From positions 1-6,180 of the forward strand of contig CAUZJO010000196.1 of assembly GCA_963580245.1 (NCBI GenBank): a stretch of DNA of 6,180 bases. The letters run 5' to 3'. Made by a program: the position numbers and the translations under genes. Shown here in pieces: positions 1-6,116 of this stretch. The notes under the pieces were generated by a model that did no database searches, was not told where the DNA came from, and saw nothing but the letters and a program-made list of their open reading frames with translations. Origin of the DNA: CAUZJO01 sp963580245 (lineage in GTDB: Bacteria > Sumerlaeota > Sumerlaeia > MVZB01). Within the stretch, counting starts at the first letter, position 1, and every line of letters begins with the position of its first letter.

Positions 1-2
1 AT

Positions 3-374
3 CCCGCGGGTCGTGATCCGGAGGAAGCGGTGGGTCGCGATACCGGCATCAAGATGCGCTTCTGGGCCGGCGACGTTTCAGGGTTCTTTATGGAATGGTC
101 GCTCGACGGAGGTGTTACCTGGACCCCGGGGGCGACGTGGCCCGACAGCGACGTCTACGATACGCGCGGCCAGGACATGATGACGCGGCCCGATGACGAA
201 GTCGTGCCGACGGGCAACGCCACGCCGTTGTACCTGGGCTTCTCCACGGCGCAGGGCGGGGTCTTCATCGACAACATCATTATTGAGAACGATTCGCATC
301 CGTTCATGCAGGGGACCCCAACCCCAACTCCGACCCCGGCCCCCAACGAGGTGGGCCACTGGACGTTCTATTGA
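3..374 (+). CDS. Secreted protein, C-terminal fragment: jelly-roll-like domain plus Pro-Thr linker
   Basis: The reading frame is open to the left edge, so the gene begins outside the window; a GTG at 30 is in frame but need not be the start. The 123 visible residues contain a 'WSLDGGVTWT' strand pair and a 'GGVFIDNIIIEND' strand about 55 residues later. This pairing is typical of beta-sandwich (jelly-roll, concanavalin-like) domains in extracellular proteins, such as those C-terminal in secreted peptidases. A Pro-Thr linker (PTPTPTPAP) follows, and then only nine residues, ending in HWTFY. Seen: composition, linker and tail. Inferred: export and a binding or structural role. The catalytic part, if any, lies upstream, so function cannot be assigned. 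Its TGA stop lies inside the -35 box of the next gene's promoter. Confidence 0.75.
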   Translation, partial: PAGRDPEEAVGRDTGIKMRFWAGDVSGFFMEWSLDGGVTWTPGATWPDSDVYDTRGQDMMTRPDDEVVPTGNATPLYLGFSTAQGGVFIDNIIIENDSHPFMQGTPTPTPTPAPNEVGHWTFY

Positions 375-400
375 CCTAGGTCGGTGGCGCGATATATAAA
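371..400 (+). promoter_or_regulatory. Sigma70-type promoter of the first pilin gene
   Basis: TTGACC at 371-376 matches the -35 consensus at five of six bases. It is followed by an AT-rich TATATATAAAAT stretch at 393-402: TATATA (393-398) gives a 16-nt spacer and TATAAA (395-400) an 18-nt spacer. This AT island stands out in GC-rich surroundings. Transcription would start near 405-408, about 60 nt before the pilin ATG. The -35 box overlaps the stop codon of the upstream gene and a 10-bp palindrome (GACCTAGGTC, 373-382), which could bind a regulator. Confidence 0.6.
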
Positions 401-406
401 ATCTTA

Positions 407-442
407 GGGGTGGTGGGCCGGGTAATTACAGCCCACCACCTT
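407..442 (+). terminator. Strong hairpin: upstream terminator and/or 5' mRNA stem-loop
   Basis: A perfect 10-bp inverted repeat pairs GGTGGTGGGC (409-418) with GCCCACCACC (431-440) around a 12-nt loop; two G-U pairs could extend it to 407-442. It lies 34 nt after the stop of the secreted-protein gene and is followed by TTCTAAGTTT, a weak T tract, so it can act as that gene's terminator. The promoter at 371-400 would start transcription at its left arm, so it would also form the very 5' end of the pilin mRNA, ending 10 nt before the GGAG at 451. Both roles are inferred; the pairing itself is directly visible. Confidence 0.6.
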
Positions 443-467
443 CTAAGTTTGGAGAAACGTGAGAACC

Positions 468-1100
468 ATGAAAAGCAAAGGTTTTACGCTCATCGAGCTT
501 CTGATCGTGGTCGCGATCATCGCGATCCTGGCGGCGATCGCCGTGCCCAACTTCCTCGAGGCGCAGACACGCGCCAGGGTTACCAAGGTCAAATCGGAGA
601 TGCGAACGGTGGCACTCTGGCTCGAAGCCTACCGCCTGGACAACAATGCCTATATCAACCCACGTTACCCTGCTCCGCTCGTCGGCCGAAACACCTTTGG
701 GGCTTGGTTTCTGTTCCGAGAAACCTACTCCGGGGGCGTCGATGGCATTGGCGTTCAATTGACGACGCCGATTGCCTATTTTACCTCCAGCAGCATCTTC
801 TTCGACCCGTTTTGGAGTGCTTATCTGATCGACCCGGCTAAGGCCAAGGCCAGCAAGGGATTCGGAGGCATTGCCCAGGCCAGTTTTTGGTACGCCTCGG
901 ACCCGGTCAAGAGACTCAATTTTGGCATCGCGCAACCTCCCCTTTGGTTTAATGATATCGTATATTGGATGCAAAGCGCGGGGCCGAATCTCCTCATCTT
1001 TTCAGACGAGCAGCCTTGGGCGGTCTACAATCCAACCAACGGCGTGGTGAGCCTGGGAGACATCTTGTACGTGGGAACGCCGGGCCCGGGATTTCTCTAA
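468..1100 (+). CDS. Type IV pilin-like / type II secretion pseudopilin-like protein, copy 1
   Basis: The 210-residue product starts with a class III prepilin leader, MKSKG, cleaved before F6 (FTLIELL), with the conserved Glu at mature position 5. A hydrophobic helix (about residues 6-28) ends in AVPNFLEAQTR. Known family behaviour: a PilD-type peptidase cuts and N-methylates the product, which then assembles into a pilus or type II secretion pseudopilus across the envelope. The C-terminal part has the LTTPIAYFT...FDPF and YNPTNGVVSxGDI motifs typical of the large pilin-like families of Sumerlaeota/Hydrogenedentota-type genomes. ATG 468 is chosen over an in-frame GTG at 459 because it gives the short basic leader also seen in copy 2; GGAG at 451-454 is the likely ribosome site, though 13 nt away. 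The partner assembly genes are not in the window. There are no cysteines. Confidence 0.9.
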   Translation: MKSKGFTLIELLIVVAIIAILAAIAVPNFLEAQTRARVTKVKSEMRTVALWLEAYRLDNNAYINPRYPAPLVGRNTFGAWFLFRETYSGGVDGIGVQLTTPIAYFTSSSIFFDPFWSAYLIDPAKAKASKGFGGIAQASFWYASDPVKRLNFGIAQPPLWFNDIVYWMQSAGPNLLIFSDEQPWAVYNPTNGVVSLGDILYVGTPGPGFL

Positions 1101-1139
1101 TCCATCCGAATTCGGCGAACATGGCGATTCACCTGACGG

Positions 1140-1166
1140 GGGGAGAGCGGTCTCTCCCTGTTGTTT
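1140..1166 (+). terminator. Rho-independent terminator after pilin copy 1
   Basis: GGGAGAG (1141-1147) and CTCTCCC (1152-1158) form a perfect 7-bp stem with a CGGT loop, extended by a G-U pair (1140/1159). GTTGTTT follows as a U-rich tail. It lies 39 nt after the stop codon. The same element recurs after copy 2. Confidence 0.7.
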
Positions 1167-1193
1167 ATGGGCCGGATAGGTCGGAGGATTCTG

Positions 1194-1223
1194 TTGACTT
1201 CACCGGCCGGAGTGTCGTAGGAT
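1194..1223 (+). promoter_or_regulatory. Probable promoter of pilin copy 2
   Basis: TTGACT (1194-1199) and TAGGAT (1218-1223, within TAGGATAAT) are separated by 18 nt. The -35 matches consensus at five of six bases and the -10 at four. It lies just after the copy 1 terminator and gives a leader of about 70 nt. The sequence differs from the copy 1 promoter, so the two copies may be expressed independently. Confidence 0.4.
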
Positions 1224-1302
1224 AATCCACGCTTTTATGCGGTCGTGCGAGGTAAGCCATGGTTGACCCTCGCCGAATCCGTTTGAAGGAGTCTCCCATC
1301 TC

Positions 1303-1923
1303 ATGACGCGCAAAGGATTCACGCTTATCGAGCTTCTGATCGTGGTCGCGATCATTGCGATCCTGGCGGCGATCGCCGTGCCGAATTTCCTCGAGGCGCA
1401 GACACGTACCAAGGTGGTCGGTGTCAAATCGGGAATGCGAACGGTGGTGCTCTGGCTGGAAGCCTACCACTTGGATAACAATGCGTATATCAACCCACGC
1501 TACCCCGGGTCGTGCAGTCCAAATACCTGCTTCGGGGCTTGGTTTTTGTTTCGGGAGACCTTCTCGGGGGGTATTGATGGCCTTGGCGTTCAATTAACGA
1601 CCCCGATCGCCTATTTTACCACCAACCAAATCTTCTTCGACCCGTTTTGGAGTTCATATTATCTCGAACGGTCGCCTCACCAGGGATACGGCACTGCTCA
1701 AGCCAGTTTTTGGTACGCCTCGGACCCCGTCAAAAGGCTCAATTTTGGTATGCACTCACCCCCCTATTGGTTTAATGATATCGTATACTGGTTGCAAAGT
1801 CCGGGGCCGAACCTCCTCATGTTTGGGGACGATGCGCCTTGGGCCGTCTACAATCCGACCAACGGCGTGGTAAGCAAGGGCGACATCTTGTACGTGGGTA
1901 CGCCGGGCCCGGGGTTTCTTTGA
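1303..1923 (+). CDS. Type IV pilin-like / pseudopilin-like protein, copy 2
   Basis: This 206-residue product is a tandem paralogue of the pilin at 468-1100, about 78-80 % identical by eye. It has the same layout: leader MTRKG, cleavage before F6, Glu at mature position 5, one hydrophobic helix, then a C-terminal domain ending in GTPGPGFL. The start is the ATG preceded by GAAGGAG (ending at 1291), 11 nt upstream. Differences cluster in two surface-like segments: residues about 69-77, where this copy has CSPNTC and copy 1 has no cysteine, and residues about 114-130, where this copy is four residues shorter. The core strands and the C-terminal 20 residues are nearly unchanged. It may be a major/minor pilin pair with copy 1 or a variant subunit; the sequence alone cannot decide. 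Confidence 0.9.
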   Translation: MTRKGFTLIELLIVVAIIAILAAIAVPNFLEAQTRTKVVGVKSGMRTVVLWLEAYHLDNNAYINPRYPGSCSPNTCFGAWFLFRETFSGGIDGLGVQLTTPIAYFTTNQIFFDPFWSSYYLERSPHQGYGTAQASFWYASDPVKRLNFGMHSPPYWFNDIVYWLQSPGPNLLMFGDDAPWAVYNPTNGVVSKGDILYVGTPGPGFL

Positions 1924-1960
1924 TCCCCACGAAATCGGCGAACATGGCGATTCATCCGAC

Positions 1961-1992
1961 GGGGGGAGAGCGGTCTCCTTCCGTTGTTCGTT
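1961..1992 (+). terminator. Rho-independent terminator after pilin copy 2
   Basis: GGGGGGAG (1961-1968) pairs with CTCCTTCC (1975-1982) around the loop AGCGGT, eight pairs including two G-U. GTTGTTCGTTT follows. It is the diverged counterpart of the hairpin at 1140-1159: the 3' arm has four substitutions, yet an eight-pair stem is kept by shifting the register by two bases. Confidence 0.6.
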
Positions 1993-2198
1993 TGGTGACG
2001 CCCGTCGTGCGTTCAGGTCTGCGGGTCCCGCCAGTCAAACCCGGCCGATCGTCGCGATCTGGGGGCGAGGCGGGGGCCTGGGCCGATAATTCAGGTGACT
2101 TCGGCGCCGGGGCCGTGTTATCAACGGATGCTGTGATAAGGCGGCGTGCTCGCCCCATTGTTGGAGGTTCGGATTAGGCCCGGGGGAGAGAGTCAACC

Positions 2199-2756
2199 AT
2201 GCTTGAAGACCTGATGAAACAAACCCACGAGAAGATGGATAAGGCGGCCGTGGTGGTCGACCATGAGTTGGGGACGCTACGGACCGGGCGGGCTTCGGTG
2301 CGGATGCTCGACGGGATCAATGTCTCGATATATGGGACCGAGAGCCCGATCAACCAACTGGCCACCGTCAGCACCCCCGACGCCTCGACCGTGGCCATCC
2401 AGCCGTGGGACAAGAACGCCCTGGGTGCTGTCGAGAAGGCGATCCTTCAGGCCAACATCGGCCTCACCCCGAACAACGACGGTAAGCTGATCCGCCTAAA
2501 CATTCTGCCCCTGACCGAAGAGTCGCGCAAGGAACTCGTCCGGCGCGCCCATCAGATCGCCGAGGAGGGCCGCGTCGCGGTGCGCAACGTGCGCCGCCAC
2601 ACCAACGACGAGATCAAGAAGCTGGAGAAGAAACACGAGGTCTCCGAGGACGACTCCAAGTGCCTGCATGACGAGATTCAGAAGAAGACCGACGACCACA
2701 TCAAGATCATCGACGAGCACATGGCGGCCAAGGAAAAGGAGATCATGACCGTTTGA
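2199..2756 (+). CDS. frr: Ribosome recycling factor
   Basis: The 185-residue product matches ribosome recycling factor over its full, usual length. Recognisable blocks are LRTGRAS (about residues 27-33), the domain II segment with NQLATV, IQPWDKN (about 67-73), the GLTPNNDGKLIRL segment, LTEESRKELV, and the C-terminal helix RNVRRHTNDEIKKLEKK...EIMTV. Together with EF-G it splits post-termination 70S ribosomes in the cytoplasm and is essential in most bacteria. A GGGGGAGAGAG stretch (2181-2191) precedes ATG 2199 and serves as ribosome site. Usually frr follows pyrH and often rpsB-tsf; here the upstream neighbours are pilins, and no clear promoter was found in the roughly 200 nt between. A two-CBS gene follows after 35 nt, probably in the same transcript. 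Confidence 0.96.
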   Translation: MLEDLMKQTHEKMDKAAVVVDHELGTLRTGRASVRMLDGINVSIYGTESPINQLATVSTPDASTVAIQPWDKNALGAVEKAILQANIGLTPNNDGKLIRLNILPLTEESRKELVRRAHQIAEEGRVAVRNVRRHTNDEIKKLEKKHEVSEDDSKCLHDEIQKKTDDHIKIIDEHMAAKEKEIMTV

Positions 2757-2774
2757 GCTGTTCCGCCCACTTAC

Positions 2775-2785
2775 TAAGGAGGTGA
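2775..2785 (+). promoter_or_regulatory. Full-length Shine-Dalgarno site
   Basis: TAAGGAGGTGA is an 11-nt perfect complement of the canonical 3' end of bacterial 16S rRNA, placed 6 nt before ATG 2792. The other genes here have only 4-7 nt matches, so strong independent initiation on the CBS gene is expected. It also fixes that gene's start. Confidence 0.8.
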
Positions 2786-2791
2786 CCGACC

Positions 2792-3238
2792 ATGCCGACG
2801 GTCGACAAGGTGTTGAAGGAGAAAGGGACGGAGGTGGCGTCGATCGGGCGCGAGCAATCGGCCTTGGAGGCGGCGCGCGAGATGAACATCAAACGCATCG
2901 GCTCGCTGGTGGTCGTCGAGGCGGGCAAGGTGGTCGGCATCATCACCGAGCGCGACATCCTGCGCCGGCTGGTCGCCAAGGAGCGCGACCCCTCGAAAAC
3001 CACGGTCAGCGAGATCATGTCGACCCCGGTGGCCTGCTGCCGGACCGACACCAAACTCGAGGAGTGCCGCGGCGTGATGACCGACAAACGCATCCGCCAC
3101 CTCCCCGTGGTCGAGGATGGCCGGCTCAGGGGCATCATCACCAGCGGCGACATCCTGGCCCAGGAGATCAACGAGCATAAAGGCACCATCGAGTACCTGC
3201 ACGAATATCTCTATTCACCGCAGGCGCCGCACGGCTGA
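2792..3238 (+). CDS. Two-CBS-domain protein
   Basis: The 148-residue soluble protein consists of two CBS domains and little else (about residues 8-62 and 76-132). Motifs are IGSLVVVEAGKVVGIITERDIL in the first and RIRHLPVVEDGRLRGIITSGDIL in the second, joined by VSEIMSTPV. Stand-alone CBS pairs bind adenine nucleotides or S-adenosylmethionine in the cleft between the two motifs and act as energy sensors or partners of other proteins; the ligand here is unknown. The C-terminal tail (TIEYLHEYLYS) resembles the short helix common in this small family. Two adjacent cysteines occur between the domains (about residues 81-82). It follows frr by 35 nt and likely shares its transcript. No partner domain or enzyme is fused. 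Confidence 0.92.
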   Translation: MPTVDKVLKEKGTEVASIGREQSALEAAREMNIKRIGSLVVVEAGKVVGIITERDILRRLVAKERDPSKTTVSEIMSTPVACCRTDTKLEECRGVMTDKRIRHLPVVEDGRLRGIITSGDILAQEINEHKGTIEYLHEYLYSPQAPHG

Positions 3239-3295
3239 AGAATTGGGTAAGGACCGTCGCCAAGGCGCGTTCATATGAGGTGTGGAGCTGTTAAC

Positions 3296-3673
3296 ATGAG
3301 TGAAACCGTCCGTCCCACCCTCTGGCGGGCCATCATGATGGTCGTGGGCGTGTTGGTGCTGATGGTCCTCGTATCGATTCCGGTCGTCCGTCGCTCGAGC
3401 CGGCTCGAGGAAGAGCTACGCATACGCCGGACGCTTATGGATATCGTGATGGCCAAGCAAGACATGATTCCCAAGATGGGGCTGGAGCCGGGTGCTGCGC
3501 TCACGATGGAGGAGTTGATCGACGGGAGCAGCCTTCTGGACGAAGCCCCGTTCACGCCCAGGGGGGGAAAGTACATCGTCGGCTCGGTCGGCGAGCTGCC
3601 CCGTTTCGAACGCGAGCGCGATGGGTTGGTCATCCGCCTGAAGCGTCCCGAACCGGCCGGCGACGCCTCCTGA
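3296..3673 (+). CDS. Membrane-anchored pilin-like protein lacking a prepilin leader
   Basis: The 125-residue product has one transmembrane helix (about residues 10-31), a charged helix (SSRLEEELRIRRTL) and a small C-terminal domain. ATG 3296 is preferred over the in-frame ATG 3275 because GGAG (3284-3287) sits 8 nt before it. The segment from A53-K54 to residue 104 follows, by recall, the C-terminal pattern of many small pilin-like proteins of uncultured lineages (AK...W, T..EL, then CPxGGxYxxxxVGxxPxC). Here it reads PFTPRGGKYIVGSVGELPRF, so both cysteines of the pattern are replaced (T87, F104). If P29 is matched to the pilin helix proline, the positions of the leader Gly and mature Glu5 hold Pro and Ala, so a pilin peptidase should not process it. 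It is probably an inner-membrane protein with its domain outside. Function unknown; the pilin relationship is inference. Confidence 0.65.
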   Translation: MSETVRPTLWRAIMMVVGVLVLMVLVSIPVVRRSSRLEEELRIRRTLMDIVMAKQDMIPKMGLEPGAALTMEELIDGSSLLDEAPFTPRGGKYIVGSVGELPRFERERDGLVIRLKRPEPAGDAS

Positions 3674-3684
3674 GAGCCAGGACC

Positions 3685-3722
3685 GAATCCGAGAAACCTG
3701 AAATCCGGAACGTGAATCCGAA
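3685..3722 (+). repeat. Short degenerate AATCCG repeats
   Basis: GAATCCGA (3685), GAAATCCGGA (3700) and GAATCCGAA (3714) recur within 38 nt of the 124-nt gap between the small membrane protein and the glycosyltransferase. The units are imperfect and the spacing uneven (16 and 13 nt). The rest of the gap is C-rich with no clear promoter or terminator. A role is not apparent. Confidence 0.3.
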
Positions 3723-3797
3723 GCACGGGCCCCAGCCTCCAAGCCTTCATCCACCCACGCCTCGCCCCCTACTCCCCCGAACAAAGGTCGGGGCGAC

Positions 3798-4967
3798 ATG
3801 AGCTCCCCACAAATTGGAATCGACGCCTCGGCGGTGGTCGGCCGCCGCACCGGGATCGGTTGTTACACGGCCGAACTCCTCACCGGGTTGGGCCGCATCT
3901 GGCCCGAGGCCTGGCCGCCCGCCCGCGTGTGGGTCAACTCGCGCCGTCACCCGCTGCCCGCTAACGATCCGTGGCACTCGTCACCGGCTTTTTCCACGCG
4001 GCGCACGCGCATTCCGGGCCGGGTCCTGTTACGAAGCTGGCAATATTTGCGCTGGCCGCCGGTGGAAAGACTGGCGGGGCCGCTCGACCTGATCCACTCC
4101 CCGGCCAGCTACATCCCGCCCACCCGCCGCGCCCGGCGCTTGATCACGATCCACGATGTCTATTTCAAGCACGCCCCAGACCATGTCGAGCCCTACGGCG
4201 GGCGGTATTTCCTGAACACGTTCGAGCGCGGGTTGCCGGCACTGGACCATGTCATCGCCGTCTCGCGGTTCACGCGCGATGAGTTCCTACGCCACTACCC
4301 CATCGATCCCGATCGAATCACGGTTGTTCCCCACGGCGTCGACTTCGACCGTTTTCACGAGCGGGCCGAGGCGGCTGACGACGCCTGCCTCACCGCGCTG
4401 GGGATCGAGCCGCCGTATTTCTTCTGCGTCGCGACGATCGAGCCGCGCAAGAACCTGGGTGCGCTGGTCGAAGCCTATGCCAAGGCGCGCCAAATCGCGC
4501 GGACCGACGCGGGGGAATTGCCGCGGCTCATCATCGCGGGGCAACAGGGGTGGGACGTCGGGGCGTTCGAGGCGCGCCTGGACGAGGCCCGGCTGCGTGA
4601 TCGCATCCAGTTGACCGGCTACGTCCCCAACGCGGCGCTCCCCGCCCTCTATCGCCAGGCGCTTGGGTTTATCTTTCCGTCGCTCTACGAGGGATTCGGA
4701 CTGCCGGTGCTCGAGGCAATGGCCTGCGGATGCCCGACCCTGATTTCCCAGACCGCCTCACTCCCCGAAGTCGCCGGTGAGGCCGCCGCCTATTTCGATC
4801 CGAAAGACACCTCATCGATCGCAAACGTCTTGGCCCGGTTCGTCACCGACCCATCGATGCGGAACAGTTTGCGCGAGGCCGGCCTCAAGCAGGTCCGCAG
4901 CTTCGACTGGGCGACCACGGCCCGCAAGACGCTGGAGGTATACAAGCGAGTCATGGATCTCGACTGA
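3798..4967 (+). CDS. Glycosyltransferase family 4 (GT-B fold)
   Basis: The 389-residue cytoplasmic enzyme has the two Rossmann-like halves of GT4. The N-terminal half begins IGIDASAVVGRRTGIGCYT, where the Gly-rich turn contacts substrates, and contains TIHDVYF (117-123). VVPHGVD (176-182) marks the hinge. The nucleotide-sugar-binding half has IEPRKNL (214-220), a GYVPNAALPALY segment, and the EX7E motif E298/E306 in YEGFGLPVLEAMACG. Full length is normal for the family, whose members transfer a sugar with retention of configuration, often mannose or rhamnose, in O-antigen, exopolysaccharide or glycoprotein assembly; the donor and acceptor cannot be read here. The ATG at 3798 has only a weak upstream GGTCGGGG. 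It may be transcribed with the membrane-protein gene 124 nt upstream. The next gene is convergent. Confidence 0.93.
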   Translation: MSSPQIGIDASAVVGRRTGIGCYTAELLTGLGRIWPEAWPPARVWVNSRRHPLPANDPWHSSPAFSTRRTRIPGRVLLRSWQYLRWPPVERLAGPLDLIHSPASYIPPTRRARRLITIHDVYFKHAPDHVEPYGGRYFLNTFERGLPALDHVIAVSRFTRDEFLRHYPIDPDRITVVPHGVDFDRFHERAEAADDACLTALGIEPPYFFCVATIEPRKNLGALVEAYAKARQIARTDAGELPRLIIAGQQGWDVGAFEARLDEARLRDRIQLTGYVPNAALPALYRQALGFIFPSLYEGFGLPVLEAMACGCPTLISQTASLPEVAGEAAAYFDPKDTSSIANVLARFVTDPSMRNSLREAGLKQVRSFDWATTARKTLEVYKRVMDLD

Positions 4968-5012
4968 GGCCGGAGAAGAGACCGGACGCGGGTTCGCGGC
5001 GGTGTACCCCCA
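4968..5012. other. Convergent intergenic gap
   Basis: These 45 nt separate the stop codons of two convergent genes. They hold only very short stems (CCGG repeated; CGCG-GGTT-CGCG) and no T tract, so no intrinsic terminator is called on either strand. Confidence 0.5.
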
Positions 5013-6010
5013 TTATTCATAGAGTTGCCAGTTCAGGACCGTGTTTTGCGAAGGCGAACCCGGCACGTTGACAAACTCCACCCATTGCAATGCTTCATCC
5101 TCCGGCAAACTGGTTGGTGGAGCGGCATCCCCGTGAGGTGCTCCCAACAACCAGCAGCATTCGTACTGAAGAACATGTTCGGTGCCACCGCTTTGGCCGC
5201 CGCGTCCACCGGTAAATGTGCAGGAGGCGTTTGCCCTGATCGTCGATTGGCCCCAGACCCCCGTAGTGCGACCGAGCCATCTCCTCCCCCCGCCCAGAAG
5301 TGGCTGTTACATCTGGGGACATCAGTATGACTGCCGGTTCCCCCACTTCCCCCACTCATCTGGACGTCCATCAATTGGACCGCGGATTCTTCGACTCTCA
5401 GACCAGGACCGCCGTTACCACCCGGAAACCCAAGGAAATCACCAATAAAGCTAACTCCGTGTCCTCCGAAAAGTTCGATGCCCCGGATCAAGGTGTCGGT
5501 GGCCCGGAAAACGATCAGGGCGGGCTGCCCATCGGGCTGATTGAACGGACTTGAGGAGTCCTGCCCTACCCAACGAACGTCTCTCCCAGGCACAGCCTCG
5601 ATGAGCAAACCCGAGGTCGTCAACTCCACAGTCTCGACGAATCGCTCCGCGTCAAGAATGATCCGATCGTCCGGCGCCGCCGTGTCGACCTCCTCCTGAA
5701 TCGAATCACCTTCGCCGAGCCAATGGCCCCGCCCGTCATAAGCCGGCAGCGTGAACTGGGCATCAATCAAGGCGGGCGCCGTCAATGTCGGATAGGACGT
5801 CGGGAAGGGCGTGGGAATGGGCGTCGGCGTGGTGCATTCGTCCTCGGTCAGTGTCGTGGAGAGCGGGTTCGGCCTTCCATCAACGTCGTCCATCGAACCA
5901 GCCTGCGCGAAGGCCGAGAACGGGTGGGCAGAAAGCACAACAAGGAGTCCGGCCAATCGCGGAAAGGCCCATCGTCTCGCCGCACAGCCGTGATCAGCCA
6001 ATTCCTTCAC
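5013..6010 (-). CDS. Secreted beta-helix (pectin-lyase-like) protein with an apparent 1-nt frameshift
   Basis: It starts at GTG 6010 (in-frame stop just upstream; AGGTGGAG ends 11 nt before it). A signal peptide with a Leu/Val-rich core is cut after AFA (about residue 35). A Pro-Thr linker (62-75, PTPIPTPFPTSYPT) leads to a right-handed beta-helix start: SIQEEVDTAAPDDRIIL, then VETVELTTSGLLIEAVPG, then Gly-rich coils such as GGNGGPG. The initial frame runs to 5033, but beyond about 5250 it gives unlike, Arg/His-rich sequence. The -1 frame then gives STIRANASCTFTGG, GRGGQSGG and an acidic tail ending NWQLYE with TAA at 5013-5015. The whole is 998 nt, one short of a multiple of three, for about 332 residues. 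A missing G in the run at 5251-5254 would join the halves as GSGGQSTIR. Likely extracellular; substrate unknown. It may be a sequencing error or a recent mutation. Confidence 0.75.
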
Positions 6011-6116
6011 TGCTCAATCACTCCACCTGGGAATTCCGCTTTCGTGCAGCCTCGTTAGTCGATCCTGAAAAAGACCCCTTGCCCAACAACAATGGGATCA
6101 AAACGCTGGTGGGTGG

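Noticed and set aside
459..470. GTG at 459 as start of pilin copy 1
   Set aside because: It would add three residues to the prepilin leader that have no counterpart in copy 2. ATG 468 gives the matching five-residue basic leader, although GGAG is then 13 nt away.
1080..1089. CGGGCCCGGG palindrome near the end of pilin copy 1, also in copy 2
   Set aside because: It encodes the conserved PGPG residues and leaves no loop for a hairpin; coding constraint explains it.
1122..1225. Small ORF after pilin copy 1 starting MAIHLTGGERS, with a similar peptide after copy 2
   Set aside because: The peptide similarity follows from the duplicated DNA, the ORF runs through the terminator hairpin, there is no ribosome site, and the two reading frames diverge after the hairpin.
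2118..2139. Inverted repeat TTATCA - 10 nt - TGATAA upstream of frr as an operator
   Set aside because: Only six bases per arm, no convincing promoter next to it, and such a match is expected by chance in a 200-nt gap.
3416..3850. Minus-strand ORF of 144 codons spanning the membrane-protein and glycosyltransferase starts
   Set aside because: It lies opposite two genes with recognisable features, its product has no family-like motif, and it arises from GC-rich codon bias.
5285..5291. GGGGGGA on the minus strand in X-XXY-YYZ phase, a possible programmed -1 frameshift site in the beta-helix gene
   Set aside because: The original frame still reads like beta-helix sequence (GGDGSVALRGSG) after this site, so the shift appears to lie about 35 nt further on. 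No downstream stem or pseudoknot was evident.
5095..5355. Minus-strand ORF of 86 codons inside the beta-helix gene
   Set aside because: It is the third frame and has neither the Gly-rich coils before the frameshift nor the tail after it; it is a by-product of composition.
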